From Patescibacteria group bacterium (GTDB lineage: Bacteria; Patescibacteriota; Minisyncoccia; Phycocordibacterales; JAGLOS01), in NCBI GenBank assembly GCA_018814635.1, contig JAHIYV010000012.1, forward strand, positions 1 to 9,318: DNA of 9,318 nt, in the 5' to 3' direction. Of the stretch, positions 1 to 4,416 are shown piece by piece. Under the pieces are notes generated by a model. That model saw only the letters and a list, made by a program, of their open reading frames with translations. It did not search any database and was not told the DNA's origin. The translations under genes and the position numbers were made by a program. Position 1 is the first letter of the stretch, and each line of letters starts with the position of its first letter.

Positions 1-1
1 C

Positions 2-412
2 ACCGTTATTTTAGTAGTAAAAGCATCTATTGATGACACAACCAGTTCTAATGGTATTTCTAGAATGGAATTTGAATCACCCGTGTCTATATCGCTTGAT
101 GAATTAGACCAACTTCTTCTTGATGCTAATTTTTCTTGTCAGGCAAAATGGTCGCGAGAAAGGGAGGAATATGAAAATGAAGGTGTAAATATCTGTATTG
201 ATAAAAATGCGGGATATGGTTATTTGGCGGAGTTTGAAAAAATAGTAGACCACTCAGACGATACAGATGAAGCGAAACAAAGTTTGCGCGCGCTTATGCA
301 AAGGCTTGACGCAGAGGAATTACAACAAGACAGATTGGAGCGAATGTTTGCTCATTACAATGCAAACTGGTCGGATTATTATGGAACCGATAAAATTTTT
401 ATTATTGAGTAA
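2..412 (+). CDS. CYTH-domain protein (CyaB/ThTPase-like), 5'-truncated by window edge
   Basis: The reading frame is open from base 2 to the TAA at 410-412, so the true start lies upstream of the window; the ATG at 65 is internal. The visible 136 residues resemble the C-terminal two thirds of a CYTH (CyaB/thiamine-triphosphatase) tunnel fold: a strand VILVVKA, a strand RMEFESPVSI, a helix LDELDQLLLDANF corresponding to the family's 'leucine-rich helix plus GF' segment, then REREEY, VNICIDKNAGYGYLAEFE (family pattern: basic/Arg strand, 'xxxLDxxxGLGxFxEIE') and a C-terminal helix ending NWSDYYGTDKIFIIE. The N-terminal ExExK signature would be off the window. CYTH enzymes hydrolyse or cyclise triphosphate substrates using divalent metal; the substrate here cannot be told. 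It lies 12 bases before dcd and is probably co-transcribed with the nucleotide genes. The CYTH assignment comes from pattern memory and is fairly but not fully certain. Confidence 0.7.
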   Translation, partial: TVILVVKASIDDTTSSNGISRMEFESPVSISLDELDQLLLDANFSCQAKWSREREEYENEGVNICIDKNAGYGYLAEFEKIVDHSDDTDEAKQSLRALMQRLDAEELQQDRLERMFAHYNANWSDYYGTDKIFIIE

Positions 413-424
413 ATAATTTACATT

Positions 425-997
425 ATGTTGCTTTCAGATAATGATATAAAAAGAGAAGTTAAAGAGGGAAGAATTCGCATTGATAATTTTGACTCCAAAA
501 GAGTGCAACCAGTAAGTTATGATATTTTGCTCGGCAACAATTTTATTTTGACTGAATCACATCAAAATCAATATATTGACCCCGTAAAAAAAATTTTTCC
601 CACGACAAGAGAAATGGTAATCAAAGACGATGAGATGTTTGTGCTTCACCCAAGAATCAGTATTTTAGGAACATCATGGGATTACTTTGGGTCTAAAGAA
701 TATTTAATTCAGCTTTCAGGTAAAAGTTCTTTAGCAAGAATTGGATTGCTGGTACACAATACGGCGGGTATTATAAATCCAGGACATTATCTGCACATTA
801 CACTGGAATTATGTAATTTGGGTAATATGCCTATTGTTTTACGCCCCAAGATGCCAATAGCGCAATTGTTATTTAGCAAACTAATGTCACCAGTGAAGCG
901 TGATTATACGAAGACAGGACGTTATTCTGAGGATAATTGGAATAATTTTGCATTACCACGCGTAAATTCAAAAGACCTCACAAAAAAGAAGAAGTAG
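425..997 (+). CDS. dcd: dCTP deaminase
   Basis: This cytosolic enzyme of pyrimidine deoxynucleotide metabolism deaminates dCTP to dUTP. The 190-residue length is normal for the family. Diagnostic segments are LLSDNDIKREV at the N terminus, QPVSYDILLGN (28-38; family QPxSxDLRLG), the nucleotide-binding GKSSLARIGL (99-108), TAGIINPGH (113-121) and ITLELCNLG (125-133), where E128 aligns with the catalytic glutamate. The C-terminal RDYTKTGRYSED (159-170) matches the mobile lid over the triphosphate, and the protein ends in a basic KKKK tail. The ATG at 425 is preceded by an A/T-rich leader without a Shine-Dalgarno sequence, and MLLSDNDI matches the usual family N terminus. No dUTPase is visible, so either dut lies elsewhere or this is a bifunctional DCD-DUT enzyme; the sequence alone does not settle which. 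It lies 27 bases upstream of thyA, which uses its product after conversion to dUMP. Confidence 0.93.
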   Translation: MLLSDNDIKREVKEGRIRIDNFDSKRVQPVSYDILLGNNFILTESHQNQYIDPVKKIFPTTREMVIKDDEMFVLHPRISILGTSWDYFGSKEYLIQLSGKSSLARIGLLVHNTAGIINPGHYLHITLELCNLGNMPIVLRPKMPIAQLLFSKLMSPVKRDYTKTGRYSEDNWNNFALPRVNSKDLTKKKK

Positions 998-1024
998 TCT
1001 TTATTAGTATAGTTTTAAAAATCA

Positions 1025-2008
1025 ATGAGCAGTTCAAAACAACATCCAGAATATCAATACTTAGATTTACTTAAAGATATAATGGAAAATGGAGTACAAA
1101 AAAAAGATCATAATTCTGGTATGGGGCTTACTAGCGTATTTGGAAGACAGCTTCGTTTTGATTTGTCACAAGGATTTCCATTGTTAACAACGAGAAAAAT
1201 ATATTGGAAAGGAATACTCCACGAACTATATTGGTTTTTGTCTGGACAGTCCAACATTAAATATCTAGTAGATAATGATGTACATATTTGGGATGATTAT
1301 CCATATAAAATTTATAATAAAAAAGTTGCTGAAAATAATTTGCCTGAACTCGCAAAAAAAGAATTTATTGAAAAAATTAAAACGGATGAAAAATTCGCGA
1401 AAGAGCACGGAGAATTACCGTTTATTTATGGGCAAATGTGGAGAAGTTGGCCCGCGCGAGATGGAAGAAAAATAGATCAACTAGCGTGGATTGTTGATAC
1501 AATTAAAAATTTTCCAGATAGAAAACACACAGTACTTTCTGTTTGGAACCCCGAACATCTTTACTCTATGGCGCTTCCTGGACAAGCGTTGAGTTTTCCT
1601 CTTTGTCATATTTTTTTTCATTTTAATGTGAGTGGTGATAGATTGTCTTGCCAACTTTACCAAAGAAGCGCAGATATATTTTTGGGCGTGCCTTTTAATA
1701 TTGGAAGTTACGCGCTTCTTACAATACTTATTGCTCGTCTGACAGGGTACAAACCTGGTGATTTTGTTCATACTTTTGGTGATGTTCATATTTATAATAA
1801 TCATCTTAACTCGGTTAACGAGCAAATAACTCGCGAACCCCAACCTTTCCCAACAGTTAAACTTGATCCTAAAATAACAGACTTGAATTCAATTAAGCCG
1901 GAATATATAGCATTAGAAAACTATAATCCACACCCTACTCTTTATGGCGACTTAACAATTGCAGGCGGTTTTAACGAAAAAGATCGCAAGAAATTTTACC
2001 CAAAATAA
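1025..2008 (+). CDS. thyA: Thymidylate synthase (folate-dependent, ThyA type)
   Basis: It methylates dUMP to dTMP using methylenetetrahydrofolate, releasing dihydrofolate. Visible family motifs: GLTSVFGRQLRF (34-45) with a phosphate-binding arginine, LLTTRKIYWKGILHELYWFLSG (53-74), IYGQMWRSW (134-142), the catalytic cysteine C194 in FPLCHIFFHF, QRSADIFLGVPFNIGSYALL (213-232) and GDVHIYNNH (252-260). At 327 residues it exceeds the 264-residue E. coli enzyme. Most of the excess is an insertion at about 91-130 that resembles the Lactobacillus casei-type insertion (compare DEKFAKEHGELPFIYG). The C terminus is odd: after YNPHP (300-304) the usual short ending with a terminal valine or isoleucine (xKAPVAV) is replaced by about 23 residues finishing KKFYPK. 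No Shine-Dalgarno sequence precedes the ATG. folA starts 23 bases downstream, a common thyA-folA pairing. Confidence 0.97.
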   Translation: MSSSKQHPEYQYLDLLKDIMENGVQKKDHNSGMGLTSVFGRQLRFDLSQGFPLLTTRKIYWKGILHELYWFLSGQSNIKYLVDNDVHIWDDYPYKIYNKKVAENNLPELAKKEFIEKIKTDEKFAKEHGELPFIYGQMWRSWPARDGRKIDQLAWIVDTIKNFPDRKHTVLSVWNPEHLYSMALPGQALSFPLCHIFFHFNVSGDRLSCQLYQRSADIFLGVPFNIGSYALLTILIARLTGYKPGDFVHTFGDVHIYNNHLNSVNEQITREPQPFPTVKLDPKITDLNSIKPEYIALENYNPHPTLYGDLTIAGGFNEKDRKKFYPK

Positions 2009-2031
2009 ATAAAGACTAATTTTTTATAGAA

Positions 2032-2529
2032 ATGATTACTCTTATTGTCGCAATGGATAAAAACAGAGTTATTGGAAAAAATGGTGAGATTCCTTGGTAT
2101 CTACCCGCGGACTTTGCTCATTTTAAAGAAGTGACAACAGGTCATCCGATTATTATGGGGCTTAATACACATAAATCTATCGGACGACTATTGCCAAACA
2201 GGGCTAATATAGTACTTTCAGATAATGGTGAGAATTTTGAAGGCGCTCTAATGGCAAGTTCTTTGGAAGAAGCTTTTGCGATTGCAAAAAAAACAGACAC
2301 TGATATTTTTGTTATAGGTGGCGCAAATGTGTACGCGCAAACTTTATCTCTAGCTGATCGTCTTGATATCGCGTGGGTTGATGCGAAAATAGACAACGGT
2401 GATATATTTTTTCCTGAGTTTAATAAAAAAAAAGAGTGGATTGAAAAAAGTCGCGTAGAAAAAAAAGCAGATGAATATAATCAATATAATATAAGTTGGG
2501 TTGTGTATGAAAGAAAAAAGAAGTTATGA
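2032..2529 (+). CDS. folA: Dihydrofolate reductase
   Basis: It reduces the dihydrofolate made by the neighbouring ThyA to tetrahydrofolate with NADPH. The 165-residue length is standard. Motifs: LIVAMDKNRVIGKNGEIPW (4-22, Met20-loop region), the catalytic acid D27 in LPADFAHFK, IIMGLNTHKSIGRLLPNR (40-57; the family usually reads MGRxTxxSIGRPLPxR, so the expected arginine after MG is leucine) and the NADPH-binding IFVIGGANVY. Its stop codon overlaps the argS start as ATGA (2526-2529), so the two are probably translationally coupled. The leader is A/T-rich without a Shine-Dalgarno sequence. This is a chromosomal-type DHFR in its usual place after thyA, with no sign of an acquired resistance variant in its context. 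Confidence 0.96.
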   Translation: MITLIVAMDKNRVIGKNGEIPWYLPADFAHFKEVTTGHPIIMGLNTHKSIGRLLPNRANIVLSDNGENFEGALMASSLEEAFAIAKKTDTDIFVIGGANVYAQTLSLADRLDIAWVDAKIDNGDIFFPEFNKKKEWIEKSRVEKKADEYNQYNISWVVYERKKKL

Positions 2530-4232
2530 AAAACATCCTTGAAAAAGAAGTTAAAAATGTTGCGAAAGAATTATATTCACATATTTCACTTAATGAAATT
2601 ACGGTGGAAACTTCTGGTAATTTTGGCGATTATGCAAGCAATATCGCGCTTATTCTTGCGGGAGAAGTTAAGAAAACACCACGCGTTGTTGCTGAAAAGA
2701 TTGTGGAAAAATTACGAGACTTAAACATTGCAGGTGTTAAAAAAATAGAAATTGAAGGTCCGGGGTTTATTAATTTTTATCTTACTGATAGTTTTTTTAT
2801 AAAAGAACTTGAGAATATATTAAAGCTTGGCTCTGAATACGGGAAGAATAAAATTTTCAAAGATAAAAAAATAATGATTGAATACACCGACCCTAATCCG
2901 TTCAAAGTTTTTCATATTGGACATTTAATGACGAACACAATAGGGGAGTCGTTGTCGCGTTTATTTGAATTTTCTGGCGCAATAGTAAAAAGGGCAAATT
3001 ATCAAGGAGATATAGGGATGCATGTCGCGAAAGCTTTGTGGGGAATGCAAAAAATTGCCAATAGTATGCCTGCTGAGGACACTGAAATAAATAAAAAAAC
3101 CGCGTATCTGGGTGAAGCGTATATACTTGGCTCGCGCGCATTTGAAGATGATGATGTGGCGCAAAAACAAATTAAAGAAATAAACAAAAAAATTTATGAG
3201 TCGTCAGACGAGGAATTAAATCGTTTGTATCGTATTGGGCGCGAATGGAGTTTGGAACATTTTGAAGAAATATATAAAAAACTTGGCACAAAATTTGATT
3301 ACTATTTTTTTGAATCTCAGACCTTTGCGGAAGGTGTCAAAATTGTAAAAGAAAATCTTACAAAAGGTGTGTTTCGCAAAAGTGATGGGGCGGTTATTTT
3401 TCCGGGAGAAGAATATGATTTACACAATAGAGTGTTTTTGAATAGTGAAGGATTACCCACTTATGAAGCAAAAGACTTAGGTCTAGCATTTTTGAAACAC
3501 CAAACATACCCAACGGATGTATCTATTATGATTACAGCCAATGAACAATCCTCGTATTTTTCTGTAGTATTAAAAGCGCTTGAGATGATTGCCCCTACTA
3601 TTGCGCGAGGAATGAGACACATAGACCATGGGATGTTGCGTATGCCATCTGGCAAAATGTCATCGCGCACGGGTGATGTTATTACAGGAGAATCACTATT
3701 GAAAGATAGTATAGATTTGGCGCGATCAAAAATTACTTCGGATGATAATTTAGAAAAAGAACAAGAACTAATTACTGAAGGAGTTGGCGTAGGCGCTATT
3801 AAATTTTCAATTTTGCGTCGCGCGATTGGAAAAGATATTATTTATGACGAGAAACAATCTCTTTCATTTGACGGTGATTCAGGTCCATACATTCAATACA
3901 CAAACGCAAGAGCGCAATCTATTTTACAAAAAGCCAACGAACAGGGTATTAAAATGGATGTCAATATAAACACTCTCGGTATTACAAATGTAGAACGAAT
4001 ATTATACCAATTTCCTTCTGTCGTGGAACGCGCCACACGCGAGAACGCGCCACACTTTATCTGTACATATTTGTTAGAGCTTTCTTCCGCTTTCAATACT
4101 TACTACGCAAACACCCCAATCTTAACCGCCAAAAACGAAACCCCGTATAGAATAACTCTCACCCAAGCAGTTTCTATTGTGTTAAAAAATGGCTTATTCC
4201 TACTCGGAATCACAGCCCCAAAAAAAATGTAA
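2526..4232 (+). CDS. argS: Arginyl-tRNA synthetase
   Basis: This cytosolic class I synthetase charges tRNA-Arg. Domain order: N-terminal additional domain (about 1-90, with SGNFGDYASNIAL at 30-42), Rossmann catalytic core opening with DPNPFKVFHIGHLM (HIGH at 130-133), YQGDIGMHV (159-167), the second nucleotide-binding signature KMSSRTGD (377-384), and the all-helical DALR-type anticodon-binding domain (about 455-568, from GPYIQYTNARAQSIL to GITAPKKM). The 568 residues are normal for the family. The start overlaps the folA stop by four bases, and the upstream AGAAG is at best a weak ribosome site. The last 50 codons shift to C-rich, G-poor DNA (43 C against 16 G over 4081-4230), unlike the gene body, which may reflect a Rho-loading region at the operon end. 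It has no metabolic link to the dTMP genes beyond co-transcription. Confidence 0.97.
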   Translation: MKNILEKEVKNVAKELYSHISLNEITVETSGNFGDYASNIALILAGEVKKTPRVVAEKIVEKLRDLNIAGVKKIEIEGPGFINFYLTDSFFIKELENILKLGSEYGKNKIFKDKKIMIEYTDPNPFKVFHIGHLMTNTIGESLSRLFEFSGAIVKRANYQGDIGMHVAKALWGMQKIANSMPAEDTEINKKTAYLGEAYILGSRAFEDDDVAQKQIKEINKKIYESSDEELNRLYRIGREWSLEHFEEIYKKLGTKFDYYFFESQTFAEGVKIVKENLTKGVFRKSDGAVIFPGEEYDLHNRVFLNSEGLPTYEAKDLGLAFLKHQTYPTDVSIMITANEQSSYFSVVLKALEMIAPTIARGMRHIDHGMLRMPSGKMSSRTGDVITGESLLKDSIDLARSKITSDDNLEKEQELITEGVGVGAIKFSILRRAIGKDIIYDEKQSLSFDGDSGPYIQYTNARAQSILQKANEQGIKMDVNINTLGITNVERILYQFPSVVERATRENAPHFICTYLLELSSAFNTYYANTPILTAKNETPYRITLTQAVSIVLKNGLFLLGITAPKKM

Positions 4233-4246
4233 TTTTACCAAGACCC

Positions 4247-4270
4247 TTACCAAGGGTAACCCTTGGCTAA
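4247..4270. repeat. CCAAGG/CCTTGG palindrome, intergenic copy A
   Basis: The left arm TTACCAAGGG (4247-4256) and right arm CCCTTGG-c-TAA (4260-4270) flank a TAA loop. The 7-bp G+C core is perfect and the outer TTA/TAA pairs once a single C is bulged. Just upstream, TTTTACCAAGACCCTT (4233-4248) resembles the start of the 27-bp palindrome inside ileS with a short deletion, so this may be a rearranged or nested copy. It begins within 20 bases of the argS stop but has no following T-run, so it is not a canonical intrinsic terminator. Confidence 0.75.
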
Positions 4271-4275
4271 GATCT

Positions 4276-4296
4276 ATCCAAGGACCGACCTTGGAT
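4276..4296. repeat. CCAAGG/CCTTGG palindrome, intergenic copy B
   Basis: Perfect 8-bp arms ATCCAAGG (4276-4283) and CCTTGGAT (4289-4296) enclose a 5-base loop ACCGA. The CCAAGG core and 5-base loop match the palindromes within ileS (loop ACTAC), while the flanking arm bases differ. That is what a diverged dispersed palindromic family would look like. No T-run follows it. Confidence 0.8.
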
Positions 4297-4333
4297 TAGT
4301 CATATGGGGAGGTGGTTAATTGGGTTTGGTATT

Positions 4334-4362
4334 ACTACAAACTACTCACCACACTACAAACT
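4334..4362 (+). repeat. Short direct repeat ACTACAAACT upstream of ileS
   Basis: The decamer ACTACAAACT occurs at 4334-4343 and 4353-4362, with starts 19 bases apart, just upstream of the putative ileS promoter. Near two-turn spacing is compatible with a protein-binding site, but nothing else supports that, and chance or old duplication is possible. Confidence 0.45.
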
Positions 4363-4379
4363 AAATTTAAGGCTTTATT

Positions 4380-4407
4380 TTGCGGAAAAAAGGAAAAATG
4401 ATATGAT
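4380..4407 (+). promoter_or_regulatory. Putative ileS promoter with extended -10, giving a near-leaderless mRNA
   Basis: TGaTATGAT at 4399-4407 matches an extended -10 element (TGnTATAAT, one mismatch). A weak -35, TTGCGG, lies at 4380-4385 with a 16-bp spacer. Transcription would start around 4413-4415, leaving only a few bases before the ATG at 4417. No Shine-Dalgarno sequence is present, and ATGs at 4398 and 4404 run into stops almost at once. A separate promoter fits the 184-bp gap after argS. Confidence 0.5.
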
Positions 4408-4416
4408 AACAGGTAT

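Noticed and set aside
1481..1843. Antisense open frame within thyA (120 codons)
   Set aside because: It is opposite the most conserved part of thyA, and the Lys/Arg/Ile-rich product resembles no protein family. It is a shadow frame.
2527..2529. UGA-as-glycine recoding as in some CPR lineages
   Set aside because: TGA serves as the folA stop exactly at the argS overlap, and no in-frame TGA interrupts any conserved gene.
4247..4296. Intrinsic terminator of argS
   Set aside because: The hairpins are stable enough, but neither is followed by a T-run on either strand at the right distance.
4233..4416. T-box riboswitch controlling ileS
   Set aside because: The expected T-box sequence (GGGTGGNACCGCG) and an antiterminator/terminator pair with T-run are absent. 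The predicted promoter would also start transcription after this region.
4233..4416. tRNA or other structured RNA gene in the argS-ileS gap
   Set aside because: No cloverleaf, no GGTTCRA-type T-arm and no CCA end could be found on either strand. The pairing present is explained by the short palindromes.
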